28,570 nt of DNA from Neisseriaceae bacterium (GCA_030146285.1 JASLBZ010000079.1:1-28570); one strand, 5' to 3'; shown: positions 1 to 7,383, counted from the first letter of the stretch. The notes: a model not told the origin generated them from the letters alone. Program-made: numbers and translations.

Positions 1-251
1 GTCAGCATCTGCGCTGCGCAGGCGGGCGACCTGGGCGCCTTCAGCGTGCTGCCCGGCTCCGCCACGCTCGTGGGCACCGTGCGCACCTTCGACCCCGTCG
101 TGCAGGAGATGGTGGAAAAACGCCTCAAGGAGCTGTGCAACGCCATCGCCCTGGGCTTTGGCGCCACCGCCACCGTGCACTACGAACGCATCTACCCCGC
201 CACCATCAACAGCGAAAGCGAAGCCCTGTTCGCGGGCGACGTGGCCGAGTT
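1..251 (+). pseudogene. M20 family amidohydrolase, C-terminal fragment on foreign high-GC DNA
   Basis: Reading frame 1 is open from the window edge and encodes about 83 residues resembling the dimerisation and late catalytic domain of M20D amidohydrolases (hippurate hydrolase or N-acyl amino acid amidohydrolase). The visible match is a GTVRTFD segment followed by a YPATIN segment. Known members remove an acyl group from an amide-linked amino acid. Both ends are missing: the 5' end lies outside the window, and after GDVAE the similarity stops where metE sequence begins. The frame then runs about 11 codons into metE DNA and ends at TGA 283-285. By rough count the GC content is 65-75 percent, against about 40 percent for the following DNA, and codons end almost always in G or C. 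I infer a misjoined contig end rather than a native gene. Confidence 0.75.
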
Positions 252-1304
252 ACCAAGCGCATCCAAACCCAAAATACTGCGTTGAATTTGCCATTACTGC
301 CAACAACAAGCATAGGCTCATTCCCTCAAACCCCTGATATTCGCCAAGCCCGTGCAGCTTTTAAGCATGGCACAATTAACCAAAACGAATATGAAGAAGC
401 AATAAAAGCGCAGATTCGTTTGGTGGTCAGCGCACAAGAAGATCTGGATATTGATGTACTCGTGCATGGTGAAGCCGAGCGCAATGACATGGTGGAGTAT
501 TTTGGTGAACAGCTTGACGGTTATTGCTTTACCCAATTTGGTTGGGTACAAAGCTATGGCAGCCGCTGCGTCAAACCGCCGGTGATTTTTGGTGATGTCA
601 GTCGTCCAACAGCAATGACTGTTGCTTGGTCTTCTTATGCACAAAGCCTCACCACTCGCCCAATAAAAGGCATGTTAACGGGGCCTGTTACCTTATTGCA
701 ATGGAGTTTTGTTCGTGACGATGTCTCGCGCGAAACTGTTGCCAAGCAAATCGCTTTGGCACTGAATGATGAGGTTTTGGACTTAGAAGCTGCTGGCATT
801 AATATCATTCAAATTGATGAACCCGCTTACCGTGAAGGTTTACCACTGAAAAAAGCCGATTGGGATGCTTATTTAAACTGGGCAAGTGAAGCGTTTCGTT
901 TAAGTTATGGGCATACCAAAGACAGTACCCAAATTCACACCCACATGTGTTATTCGGAATTCAACGATATTTTACCTGCTATTGTTGCCATGGATGCCGA
1001 TGTGATTACCATTGAAACGTCCCGCTCTGACATGGATTTATTAACGGCTTTTGGTGATTTTGATTACCCCAATGATATCGGCCCAGGTGTGTATGATATT
1101 CACAGCCCTCGCATTCCAAAAGCCCAGGAAATGGAAAATTTACTGCAAAAGGCCATCAAAGTGATTCCTGCTGAACGTTTGTGGGTTAACCCCGATTGTG
1201 GTTTAAAAACCCGAGCTTGGCCCGAAGTCAAAGCAGCATTACAAATTATGGTTGATGTTACTAAGAAACTGCGAGAGCAATTGGCTTTAAAACAAACTTC
1301 GTAA
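252..1304 (+). CDS. metE: Cobalamin-independent methionine synthase MetE, C-terminal part (5' truncated)
   Basis: This encodes the catalytic C-terminal domain of 5-methyltetrahydropteroyltriglutamate-homocysteine methyltransferase, which transfers a methyl group to homocysteine in the last step of methionine synthesis. Residues from LPLLPTTSIGSFPQ onward follow the family closely: VHGEAERNDMVEYFGE, QSYGSRCVKPP, IQIDEPA, then the zinc ligands in THMC (His and Cys), TIETSRSD (Glu) and NPDCGLKTR (Cys). About 350 of the usual ~750 residues are present. The N-terminal half is missing because the sequence switches near base 251 to unrelated high-GC DNA in another frame. No start codon or ribosome site belongs to this fragment, so no intact protein is encoded here. 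Whether the real chromosome has the whole gene cannot be seen. A hairpin terminator follows. Confidence 0.93.
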   Translation, partial: TKRIQTQNTALNLPLLPTTSIGSFPQTPDIRQARAAFKHGTINQNEYEEAIKAQIRLVVSAQEDLDIDVLVHGEAERNDMVEYFGEQLDGYCFTQFGWVQSYGSRCVKPPVIFGDVSRPTAMTVAWSSYAQSLTTRPIKGMLTGPVTLLQWSFVRDDVSRETVAKQIALALNDEVLDLEAAGINIIQIDEPAYREGLPLKKADWDAYLNWASEAFRLSYGHTKDSTQIHTHMCYSEFNDILPAIVAMDADVITIETSRSDMDLLTAFGDFDYPNDIGPGVYDIHSPRIPKAQEMENLLQKAIKVIPAERLWVNPDCGLKTRAWPEVKAALQIMVDVTKKLREQLALKQTS

Positions 1305-1333
1305 TACTGTTGTCATTAATATCCCCCTACACT

Positions 1334-1362
1334 AGAGGTTGCCATTTAGGCAGCCTCTTTTT
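1334..1362 (+). terminator. Rho-independent terminator of metE
   Basis: A 10-bp stem (AGAGGTTGCC with GGCAGCCTCT, one T-G pair) and a 5-base loop are followed by a run of T, 29 bases after the metE stop codon. The right arm holds AGGCAGCCT, part of the uptake-sequence word. Confidence 0.85.
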
Positions 1363-1445
1363 TGCAGCAGCCATGGTATTTGCTTTACCCTTTCAAAATC
1401 AATACACTCAATCGGGTATGTTTACAATAAAAAAGAGGTTCTTCC

Positions 1446-2630
1446 ATGTCTGAACAACACCAAAAAAACACACTAGAGTGGCTAAAAACATTAATTGCTT
1501 TTGACACCACCAGCCGTCACAGCAATTTAGAACTGATTGAAACCATCCAAAACTATTGCGTGTCTTTGGACTTACTGCCTCATTTGTCTTTTAATGCCAG
1601 CAAAACCAAAGCCAATTTATTTGTCACCATCCCCGATGCAACAGGCAGCCTGAAAGGTGGTTTGATTTTCTCAGGGCATACCGATGTGGTGCCCGTTGAT
1701 GGTCAAAAATGGGATACAGAGCCGTTTGTTGCTAGCATTTTAGACGGGAAATTGTATGGACGAGGCAGTTGCGACATGAAGGGCTTTATTGCCTGCGTAT
1801 TAAACATCCTGCCTTTGGCTGTGCAAACACCATTGAAAAAACCACTGCATCTGGCCTTGAGCTTTGATGAAGAAGTGGGCTGTTTGGGCGTTCCTTTTTT
1901 ATTGGATGATTTAAAAGCCCGTGGTATTGAGCCTGAAGATTGTATTGTGGGTGAACCCACTGGCATGAAAATGATTGTGGCACACAAAGGCATTAATCTG
2001 ATTCGCTGCCATGTCACTGGGCACAATTGCCATTCATCCCTCACCCATCAAGGTGTCAATGCCATTGAATATGCAGCCCGTTTAATCGTTTTTATCACCG
2101 ATTTAGCACAGAGCTTTAAATTACGAAGCGATATCGACAATGCTTATGATGTTCCTTACAGCACCTTATCAACCAATCTCATTCAAGGTGGTATCGCCAC
2201 CAATATTGTGCCTGGCAGCTGTGAGTTTACATTTGATTATCGCAATTTACCCCACATGGATTTAGACGATGTCATTCCACCCATTGAAGCATTTATTGAT
2301 GAGCACTTGCGCCCAAAAATGAAAGCCATTCACCCAGACAGTGATATTGAGCTTCAAGTTTGCGAACAAGTTTTGGCTTTAAATGACAGCGAACAAAGTG
2401 CTTTATATGATTTGATTGAAGGTTTAATCGGGAAATCCACACGTCAAAAAGCAGCATTTACGACCGAAGGCGGTGCATTTCATGCACAAGGTGTTCGTAC
2501 GGTACTGTGCGGACCTGGAAGCATTAATCAAGCACACCAAGCCAATGAATACATTGAACTTTCGCAACTAAAGCAATGTGATGACTTTTTGCGACAAATA
2601 TTGCACAAATACCAACAAATTGACATTTAA
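1446..2630 (+). CDS. argE: Acetylornithine deacetylase ArgE
   Basis: This is a zinc-dependent M20A peptidase-family enzyme that hydrolyses N-acetyl-L-ornithine to ornithine and acetate in arginine biosynthesis in the cytoplasm. The 394 residues match the usual length. Metal-site motifs appear in order: SGHTDVVPVDGQKW near residue 77, YGRGSCDMKGF near 105, the catalytic DEEVG near 141, GEPTGM near 169, and a C-terminal TEGGAFHAQG followed by GPGSINQAHQANEYI near 340-375. The start is ATG 1446, preceded by AAGAGG at good spacing. It stands alone between two (+) genes, with no other arg gene in view. An exact 12-base uptake-sequence word lies inside it at 1643-1654. Succinyl-diaminopimelate desuccinylase is a relative, but the C-terminal motif fits ArgE better. 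Confidence 0.9.
   Translation: MSEQHQKNTLEWLKTLIAFDTTSRHSNLELIETIQNYCVSLDLLPHLSFNASKTKANLFVTIPDATGSLKGGLIFSGHTDVVPVDGQKWDTEPFVASILDGKLYGRGSCDMKGFIACVLNILPLAVQTPLKKPLHLALSFDEEVGCLGVPFLLDDLKARGIEPEDCIVGEPTGMKMIVAHKGINLIRCHVTGHNCHSSLTHQGVNAIEYAARLIVFITDLAQSFKLRSDIDNAYDVPYSTLSTNLIQGGIATNIVPGSCEFTFDYRNLPHMDLDDVIPPIEAFIDEHLRPKMKAIHPDSDIELQVCEQVLALNDSEQSALYDLIEGLIGKSTRQKAAFTTEGGAFHAQGVRTVLCGPGSINQAHQANEYIELSQLKQCDDFLRQILHKYQQIDI
1643..1654 (+). repeat. Candidate DNA uptake sequence (AG-kingDUS), exact copy inside argE
   Basis: AGGCAGCCTGAA is identical to the 12-mer described as the Kingella dialect of the Neisseriaceae DNA uptake sequence. It encodes Gly-Ser-Leu-Lys in argE. Confidence 0.7.
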
Positions 2631-2639
2631 TACACAATG

Positions 2640-2648
2640 TTATCCACA
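2640..2648 (+). other. DnaA-box consensus (TTATCCACA)
   Basis: An exact match to the bacterial DnaA-box consensus lies 10 bases after the argE stop codon. A one-mismatch copy, TTATTCACA, is at 2768-2776, just before the nitroreductase gene. Two boxes in a 160-base AT-rich gap may be a minor DnaA-binding site or chance. Confidence 0.4.
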
Positions 2649-2798
2649 GAAACAAAATAAACCATTATCATAACTTACTTTCATTAGCAGCCTGACTGGC
2701 TTGTTATATATGGAGTTTAATTTTTCCATAAATAAGGATTTTTCATTACAGCATTTTTTTAACAAAGTTATTCACAACGGGAAAGAGAACGATTGCTT

Positions 2799-3500
2799 AT
2801 GTCACAGCTTGATATCTTAAAAAACATCACCAACCGCCGTGCGGTCCGCGCATTTACTTCACAATCAGTTTCACGTGAAACCATTGATGAACTTCTAAAC
2901 GTTGCAGCTCGTGCGCCTTCTGGTGCTAACTCACAACCATGGAAAGTGTATGTGGTTACGGGTGAAAAACGAGATCAGATAGCACATGACGTTTGTGATG
3001 CTTATGACATGCTTCTAACCGACCCTGAGTTACATAACTCTTTGTATCAAGAGCAATTTCCTTATTACCCGAACAAGTGGGTAAGCCCTTATATTGACCG
3101 TCGTCGCCAAAATGGCTGGGAATTGTATGGCTTATTGGATATTCAAAAAGGCGATAAGGACAAAATGCACGAACAACAGCGCCGTAATTTTGAGTTTTTT
3201 GATGCGCCCATCGGTTTATTTTTTACCGTTGATCAAATCATGGGGGTTGGCGCGAAGATGGATGCATCAATGATGATGCAAAACTTTATGCTCGCAGCCA
3301 AAGCCGTGGGATTGGATACTTGTCCACAAGCAGGTTGGAATCATTACCACAGCATTATTTTGCCACATCTTGGTGTCGATGATGAAGATGAAGAATTAAT
3401 CTGTGGTATGGCCTTAGGATACAAAGATGAAACTGCCATTGTGAATACATTACAAACACCACGCGAAACGGTTGCAAACTTCTCTCGTTTCTTCTTATAA
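2799..3500 (+). CDS. Nitroreductase family FMN-dependent oxidoreductase
   Basis: This 233-residue protein of the nitroreductase fold would use FMN and NAD(P)H to reduce nitro groups, quinones or related acceptors; the natural substrate cannot be read from sequence. The N-terminal signature RRAVRAF, then ARAPSGANSQPWKVYVV at about 36-52, contacts FMN in this family. The middle has MMMQNFMLAAKAVGLDTCPQ, and the end has CGMALGYKDE, the usual C-terminal FMN-contacting segment. The variant resembles the nitrobenzoate-reductase-like subgroup. ATG 2799 is chosen; TTG 2793 in the same frame is the alternative, and the upstream GGGAAAGAG could serve either. It appears to be a single-gene unit closed by a terminator shared with the convergent gene. 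Confidence 0.88.
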   Translation: MSQLDILKNITNRRAVRAFTSQSVSRETIDELLNVAARAPSGANSQPWKVYVVTGEKRDQIAHDVCDAYDMLLTDPELHNSLYQEQFPYYPNKWVSPYIDRRRQNGWELYGLLDIQKGDKDKMHEQQRRNFEFFDAPIGLFFTVDQIMGVGAKMDASMMMQNFMLAAKAVGLDTCPQAGWNHYHSIILPHLGVDDEDEELICGMALGYKDETAIVNTLQTPRETVANFSRFFL

Positions 3501-3511
3501 AAAAACCAAAT

Positions 3512-3543
3512 AAAAAAGGCTGATTAAAAATCGGCCTTTTTTA
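3512..3543. terminator. Bidirectional terminator between nitroreductase and mneA-like gene
   Basis: The inverted repeat AAGGCTGATT / AATCGGCCTT (one T-G pair) is flanked by A-runs on the left and T-runs on the right. It can end both the (+) nitroreductase and the (-) exporter transcripts. Confidence 0.85.
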
Positions 3544-3567
3544 TTCTCTAATTATGGTGTGTTATTT

Positions 3568-4137
3568 TCAGAAAAAATCTGCACCAGCAACCAAAGTCAC
3601 CACACCCAAAATACAGAATAATGCACATGCAATATAACGCACCGCTTTGAATGGGATTTTTTTCATTAACCAGTCACCAAAATATACCACCGGTACATTT
3701 GCAACCAACAAACCAAAAGTGCTGCCCAAAATCACCATCCAAAAACTGTTGTATTTGGCAGCCAATAATACTGTAGCAATTTGTGTCTTGTCCCCGATTT
3801 CAGCAATGAAGAACAACACCAGCGTTGCCACAAAAGCACCGTATTTGACCCAGCGAGTGTCTTCTTCATCTTCTTTGTCAGGAACTAGCAACCACAAACC
3901 AACAACGATAAAGCTCAAACCAACAACCCATTTCATTAAATCAGGCGATAACGATTCAGCAGCCCAAACACCAAGCAAGGCTGAAAAAGCATGGTTTAAA
4001 ATTGTGGCCGCAATAATACCCAAAATGATGGCATTTTTTTGTGCAAAACGTGCTGCTAAAAACAAAGTTAAAAGTTGGGTTTTGTCCCCTATTTCCGCAA
4101 CGGCAACAGAGGTCAATGAGGCTAAGAATGCTTCCAT
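3568..4137 (-). CDS. UPF0016/GDT1 family manganese exporter (MneA-type)
   Basis: This 189-residue integral membrane protein has about six hydrophobic segments in two homologous halves. Each half carries the family hallmark: AEIGDKTQLLTL near residue 14 and AEIGDKTQIATV near residue 110. Members of this family (bacterial MneA, yeast Gdt1, human TMEM165) move Mn2+ or Ca2+ out of the cytoplasm; bacterial members export manganese. ATG 4137 is chosen because AAGGAAC sits 6 bases upstream. An upstream in-frame start at 4173 would have no ribosome site and would lie inside the leader structure. Between promoter and start is a leader that folds as a yybP-ykoY manganese riboswitch, which strongly supports a manganese role. 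The gene is transcribed in the same direction as tsaC and purD but has its own promoter. Confidence 0.9.
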   Translation of the reverse strand: MEAFLASLTSVAVAEIGDKTQLLTLFLAARFAQKNAIILGIIAATILNHAFSALLGVWAAESLSPDLMKWVVGLSFIVVGLWLLVPDKEDEEDTRWVKYGAFVATLVLFFIAEIGDKTQIATVLLAAKYNSFWMVILGSTFGLLVANVPVVYFGDWLMKKIPFKAVRYIACALFCILGVVTLVAGADFF

Positions 4138-4149
4138 GATGAGTTCCTT

Positions 4150-4215
4150 TTGCGGGCTGATTTTATCAAACAAAAGACAATATCATGCTGCCCGCAATAA
4201 GCAGTTGATACTGTC
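4150..4215 (-). promoter_or_regulatory. Probable expression platform of the manganese riboswitch (two alternative stems)
   Basis: On the minus strand, GACAGTATCA (4215-4206) can pair with TGATATTGTC (4185-4176), 10 bp with one G-U, directly after the aptamer's closing helix. TTGCGGGC (4197-4190) can pair perfectly with GCCCGCAA (4157-4150), whose end abuts the AAGGA ribosome site of the exporter gene. The first arm of the second stem lies in the loop of the first, so the two stems probably exclude each other. This suggests control of translation initiation; the direction of the switch is inferred. Confidence 0.6.
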
Positions 4216-4325
4216 TTAAGTCTCATCAGTCGACAAAAAGGATTGTGGACGTTGTTACCATGAGCAAGTGGCTCAAATATGTTGATAACAACTTCAAGAA
4301 AATCTTGAACGATTACTCCCTTAAG
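4215..4325 (-). promoter_or_regulatory. yybP-ykoY manganese riboswitch aptamer
   Basis: On the minus strand the leader shows the expected arrangement. P1 is formed by CTTAAG at 4325-4320 and 4220-4215. Next comes the conserved GGGAGTA (4320-4314), then P2 as the perfect hairpin TTCAAGA / TCTTGAA (4309-4303 with 4299-4293). P3 is GTTGTTA / TAACAAC (4292-4286 with 4257-4251), containing TCAACATA and an apical TGAGC / GCTCA hairpin. GAGA closes back to P1. In the known family Mn2+ binds where the GGGAGTA loop docks onto the P3 arm and expression rises. It lies just upstream of a predicted manganese exporter, the classic target. Confidence 0.87.
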
Positions 4326-4349
4326 AGAATAGGCCGTTAGGCAGTGCGC

Positions 4350-4378
4350 ATTATAAAAAGAATTTTAATAAATAGCAA
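4350..4378 (-). promoter_or_regulatory. Sigma-70 promoter of the riboswitch-exporter transcript
   Basis: On the minus strand, TTGCTA (4378-4373) and a perfect TATAAT (4355-4350) are separated by 17 bases. The predicted transcript start falls about 20 bases before the first aptamer helix. The promoter fills the gap directly after the tsaC stop codon. Confidence 0.8.
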
Positions 4379-4381
4379 GTC

Positions 4382-4954
4382 TTAGCGCAGTCTTCTACCT
4401 GTTTCTAAATCAATGATTTGGCTTGGTTTTTTAGCAAACCCAATCAAACCGTCTACCACCCATGCATGCTGGCCAAATTGGCGCTTGGCATCTCGAGTCA
4501 ATCGGCTAGGTTTAAATCCGGCTTTATTACATGATGTGGAAACCAATGGCGTGTCCAATAAAGAACACAATTGTCTTGCCAGCTCATGATCAGGAACACG
4601 TACAGCCAATTTACTGCGCCCTGAACCTCGAAGCAATGGTAAGACATGGTGAGAACTGGGGATTAAGAAGGTTTTAGCCGCAGGCCACGCTGCGTTTAAG
4701 GCTGCCTTAGCCTCTGGGCTTAAAGGTGCCAATAAAGGCTCTAATTGCGCGACGCTGTCGCCAATAACAATCATGCCTTTGTGTTGTGGACGTCTTTTTA
4801 ATCGAATGACCCGTTTGAGCGCTTTGGCATGGGTTGGAATACAGCCCAATCCAAAGCAAGATTCAGTTGGATAGGCAATCACCCCGCCCTTTTTTAAATG
4901 GCGCTTGATTTGGGTGATGTCTCGTTGCGATAGAATTCTTTTGCGTAACAGCAT
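4382..4954 (-). CDS. tsaC: L-threonylcarbamoyladenylate synthase TsaC (YrdC/Sua5 domain)
   Basis: This 190-residue single YrdC-domain protein makes threonylcarbamoyl-AMP from threonine, bicarbonate and ATP, the first step of t6A37 formation in ANN-reading tRNAs. Family motifs are GGVIAYPTESCFGLGC near residue 23, the KRRPQHKG nucleotide-binding stretch near 53, LAVRVPDH near 115 and STSCNKAG near 139. The length fits TsaC rather than the longer Sua5, which has an extra C-terminal domain. The only in-frame ATG near the start is 4954; its ribosome site is poor. It lies 45 bases after purD in the same direction, separated by a GC-rich hairpin, so co-transcription is possible but uncertain. trmO, which modifies the product t6A, is also in this window. 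Confidence 0.92.
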   Translation of the reverse strand: MLLRKRILSQRDITQIKRHLKKGGVIAYPTESCFGLGCIPTHAKALKRVIRLKRRPQHKGMIVIGDSVAQLEPLLAPLSPEAKAALNAAWPAAKTFLIPSSHHVLPLLRGSGRSKLAVRVPDHELARQLCSLLDTPLVSTSCNKAGFKPSRLTRDAKRQFGQHAWVVDGLIGFAKKPSQIIDLETGRRLR

Positions 4955-4963
4955 AATTTATTA

Positions 4964-4983
4964 GGCTGCCCTTACAGGCAGCC
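4964..4983. terminator. Hairpin between purD and tsaC containing an uptake-sequence variant
   Basis: The inverted repeat GGCTGCC / GGCAGCC has a 6-base loop. Its right arm is part of AGGCAGCCTGTA (4976-4987). The minus-strand product is not followed by a strong T-run, so termination of purD may be partial and allow read-through into tsaC. Confidence 0.55.
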
Positions 4984-4987
4984 TGTA
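4976..4987 (+). repeat. Candidate uptake-sequence variant AGGCAGCCTGTA
   Basis: It matches AG-kingDUS at 11 of 12 bases. The same variant recurs at 10745-10756 and 27514-27525. Confidence 0.5.
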
Positions 4988-4999
4988 TTTCATTGTCAA

Positions 5000-6265
5000 T
5001 TAGATGGCTTTGTCGGCAATATCAGTACGGTATTGCATGTCGGCAAAATGAATTTGATTTAAAGCATCGTAAGCTTTGGTTTTGGCAGTTTGCACCGTAT
5101 CGCCCAAACCGACAACACACAACACACGACCGCCATTGCTCACCAACTGCCCTGCTTCATTGAGTTTGGTTCCTGCATGAAAAACCTTACCCAATTGGTT
5201 CGCCGCTTCAATACCAGTGATTTCATCGCCTTTACGTGGGCTTTCTGGGTAACCTTTCGCAGCCAACACCACACCCACAGCAACCTCATCTGTCCAAGTG
5301 GCAGTGATTTTATCTAGGTTGCCATCAATACCCGCTTGAACCATATCCACCAAATCACTTTGCAATCGCATCATAATCGGTTGGGTTTCAGGATCGCCAA
5401 AGCGGCAATTGAATTCGATGGTATACGGATCACCTTTGTCATCAATCATCAAACCTGCATACAAAAAGCCTGTGAATGGATGGCCTTCCATTTGCATGCC
5501 TTTAACTGTTGGCCAAATAATTCTGTCCATCACTCGTTGGTAAATTTCATCAGTCACCACGGGTGCTGGGCTATAAGCACCCATACCGCCGGTATTTGGG
5601 CCCATATCACCATTTAGCAATCGCTTGTGATCTTGGCTGGTTGCCATTGGCAAAACATTATCGCCATCGACCATCACAATAAAGCTGGCCTCTTCGCCTT
5701 GTAAGAAATCTTCAATCACAACGCGAGCGCCTGCATCACCCATGGTGTTATCTAACAACATGCTGTCAATGGCGCTGTGGGCTTCTTCTAAATCCATGGC
5801 CACAATAACGCCCTTGCCTGCTGCTAAGCCATCGGCTTTAATTACAATCGGTGCACCTTTGGCCGCCACATAAGCATGAGCTTCTTTGGCATCACTGAAT
5901 GTTTGGTAGCCTGCTGTTGGAATCGCATATTTTTGCATAAATGCTTTGGCAAAGTCTTTTGAGCTTTCCAGTTGCGCTGAATATTGGCAAGGGCCAAAAA
6001 TTTTTAAGCCAGCAGCACGAAAATCATCCACAACACCTGCAGCCAATGGCGCTTCAGGTCCAACCAAAGTTAATGCAATGCCCTCTTTTTGGCAAAAAGC
6101 AATTAAGTCAGCATGGTCGCTAATATCGACATTACTGATTTTATTTTCCAAAGCTGTACCTGAATTTCCAGGTGCGACAAACACATGCTCAACTTTATTT
6201 GAAGCTGCCAATTTCCATGCCAAAGCATGTTCACGTCCACCCGAACCCAAAACCAATAATTTCAT
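5000..6265 (-). CDS. purD: Phosphoribosylamine-glycine ligase PurD (GAR synthetase)
   Basis: This 421-residue ATP-grasp ligase joins glycine to 5-phosphoribosylamine, the second step of purine synthesis. It begins with the typical MKLLVLGSGGREHALAWKL, followed by PGNSGT and TLVGPEAPLAAGVVD. The ATP-grasp region has IVIKADGLAAGKGVIVA near 140, then SQDHKRL, GPNTGGMGAYSPAP near 220-240 and EFNCRFGDPETQ near 282-293, the usual purD signature. ATG 6265 fits the family start and follows AAGGCG; the open frame continues upstream without a better site. Third codon positions are rich in G and poor in C (10 against 1 in the first 40 codons), unlike argE. It is divergent from the lipoprotein gene across a 125-base gap and upstream of tsaC. 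Confidence 0.96.
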   Translation of the reverse strand: MKLLVLGSGGREHALAWKLAASNKVEHVFVAPGNSGTALENKISNVDISDHADLIAFCQKEGIALTLVGPEAPLAAGVVDDFRAAGLKIFGPCQYSAQLESSKDFAKAFMQKYAIPTAGYQTFSDAKEAHAYVAAKGAPIVIKADGLAAGKGVIVAMDLEEAHSAIDSMLLDNTMGDAGARVVIEDFLQGEEASFIVMVDGDNVLPMATSQDHKRLLNGDMGPNTGGMGAYSPAPVVTDEIYQRVMDRIIWPTVKGMQMEGHPFTGFLYAGLMIDDKGDPYTIEFNCRFGDPETQPIMMRLQSDLVDMVQAGIDGNLDKITATWTDEVAVGVVLAAKGYPESPRKGDEITGIEAANQLGKVFHAGTKLNEAGQLVSNGGRVLCVVGLGDTVQTAKTKAYDALNQIHFADMQYRTDIADKAI

Positions 6266-6347
6266 CACAACGCCTTTTTTGATAAATCTGATACATTTTA
6301 ATGCGCTAAATACAAACTTTAAAGCCAAACTTTGCATATTCGAGCAT

Positions 6348-6365
6348 AATGATTATTTAATCATT
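6348..6365. promoter_or_regulatory. Perfect 8-2-8 palindrome in the purD / lipoprotein gap
   Basis: AATGATTA-TT-TAATCATT ends 25 bases before the lipoprotein start and lies between two divergent genes. It looks like an operator for a dimeric regulator. It loosely resembles a Fur-type box but is not a clean match, so no regulator is named. Confidence 0.45.
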
Positions 6366-6390
6366 GTATTGCACACAGAGAGATTACAAA

Positions 6391-7353
6391 ATGTTTTTAA
6401 GAAACATTACATTAAGCTTGGTCACGATAGCAGCTTTGGCAGCCTGTGGCGATAAAAAACCAGAGAATGACATTCTTAACTGTTCGTCAGAAGAAACCAA
6501 GAGTGCTTTTAACCACAGTTTGAAAGCCGACATCTTAAAAAACTTTGAAACATTTCAAAAAGATGATAAGCAACTGTCTAACTTAAGCCTTGAGATGCTA
6601 AGCCAAGATTTGGATGCGATTTCATTTGATTTAGAAGACATCAAAGCACAAAGCTCAAGCAATGAAAATGAAGTCAGCTGTGTAGCACAATTAACGGTTA
6701 GCATTGATAACACCATGTTAACCGAAGCTGTGAACAAAGCTGCCAAATTACAATACGGCTTTGACATCAACCGAGATGCCCAATTAAATGGTTTTGAAAT
6801 TTTCATCAATGATGTTTTTAAAACTCCTGTGCAATACCAAATTAACCAAAACAATACCGATCAGATCACACAAAACAAAGGCAGTTTTAGTGCTGCTTTA
6901 TTGAAAAACTTATTGATCGTTCGCAATGTGGATAAAAATCCATACGAAGGCATGCAACAACCGGGGTTTGAAGTACCTGAAGTTGCCTCAGCAGCAGAAA
7001 CGGCTTCTGAAGCCATGGGTGACCCCATCCAAAATTTATTGGATAAATTGGATACTGAAAACACAGCCAGTGCTTCGGTAGATACCAATACAACAGAACC
7101 AGCAGCCACGGCAACGGATCCGGCAATAACGGCCAACAAACAAAAGAACCAACAAGCACGAAACCAAATCGATAAGATGTGGAATAACTTGCCAGCAGAA
7201 GTTAAAGACTCTTTAAAAGAAGAGGAACAAGCTTGGAAAAGCAATCGTGTGAAAAGCTGTGCTGATGCGGGTTCTGAAGCCAAGCAGTTAGAATGTGAAA
7301 CCAATAGCATTAATAAGCGAATTCGTGAGTTAAAACAATATTCTGTAGAATAA
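6391..7353 (+). CDS. Predicted lipoprotein with LprI-like C-terminal domain
   Basis: This 320-residue protein has no family name that I recognise over its whole length. It starts with a lipoprotein signal peptide: basic MFLRN, a hydrophobic stretch and the lipobox LAAC with Cys19. The middle (about 30-180) is polar, with one conserved-looking Cys near the start. About 195-250 is a low-complexity linker rich in Ala, Thr, Glu and Asn. The last 65 residues have a W-x3-R-x3-C pattern, then Cys302, ending in an R-x2-LKQY helix. This resembles the DUF1311 / LprI lysozyme-inhibitor-like domain, with Cys290 and Cys302 possibly forming a disulfide. I infer an envelope protein anchored in a membrane; any lysozyme inhibition is speculative. 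ATG 6391 is chosen because it yields the signal peptide. Confidence 0.75.
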   Translation: MFLRNITLSLVTIAALAACGDKKPENDILNCSSEETKSAFNHSLKADILKNFETFQKDDKQLSNLSLEMLSQDLDAISFDLEDIKAQSSSNENEVSCVAQLTVSIDNTMLTEAVNKAAKLQYGFDINRDAQLNGFEIFINDVFKTPVQYQINQNNTDQITQNKGSFSAALLKNLLIVRNVDKNPYEGMQQPGFEVPEVASAAETASEAMGDPIQNLLDKLDTENTASASVDTNTTEPAATATDPAITANKQKNQQARNQIDKMWNNLPAEVKDSLKEEEQAWKSNRVKSCADAGSEAKQLECETNSINKRIRELKQYSVE

Positions 7354-7383
7354 CTAATAATAGATTAGATTTTCTAATACATA

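Noticed and set aside
1..285. A fused reading frame joining the amidohydrolase fragment to metE sequence
   Set aside because: It only runs about 11 codons past the junction in the wrong frame for metE and stops at 283-285; it is a by-product of the join.
3647..4219. A 190-codon frame antisense to the manganese exporter
   Set aside because: The opposite strand encodes a clear UPF0016 protein with duplicated EIGDKTQ motifs and a riboswitch; this frame is a mirror of it.
6348..6365. The palindrome before the lipoprotein gene as a Fur box
   Set aside because: The spacing and several bases differ from the 19-bp Fur consensus; it is kept only as an operator of unknown regulator.
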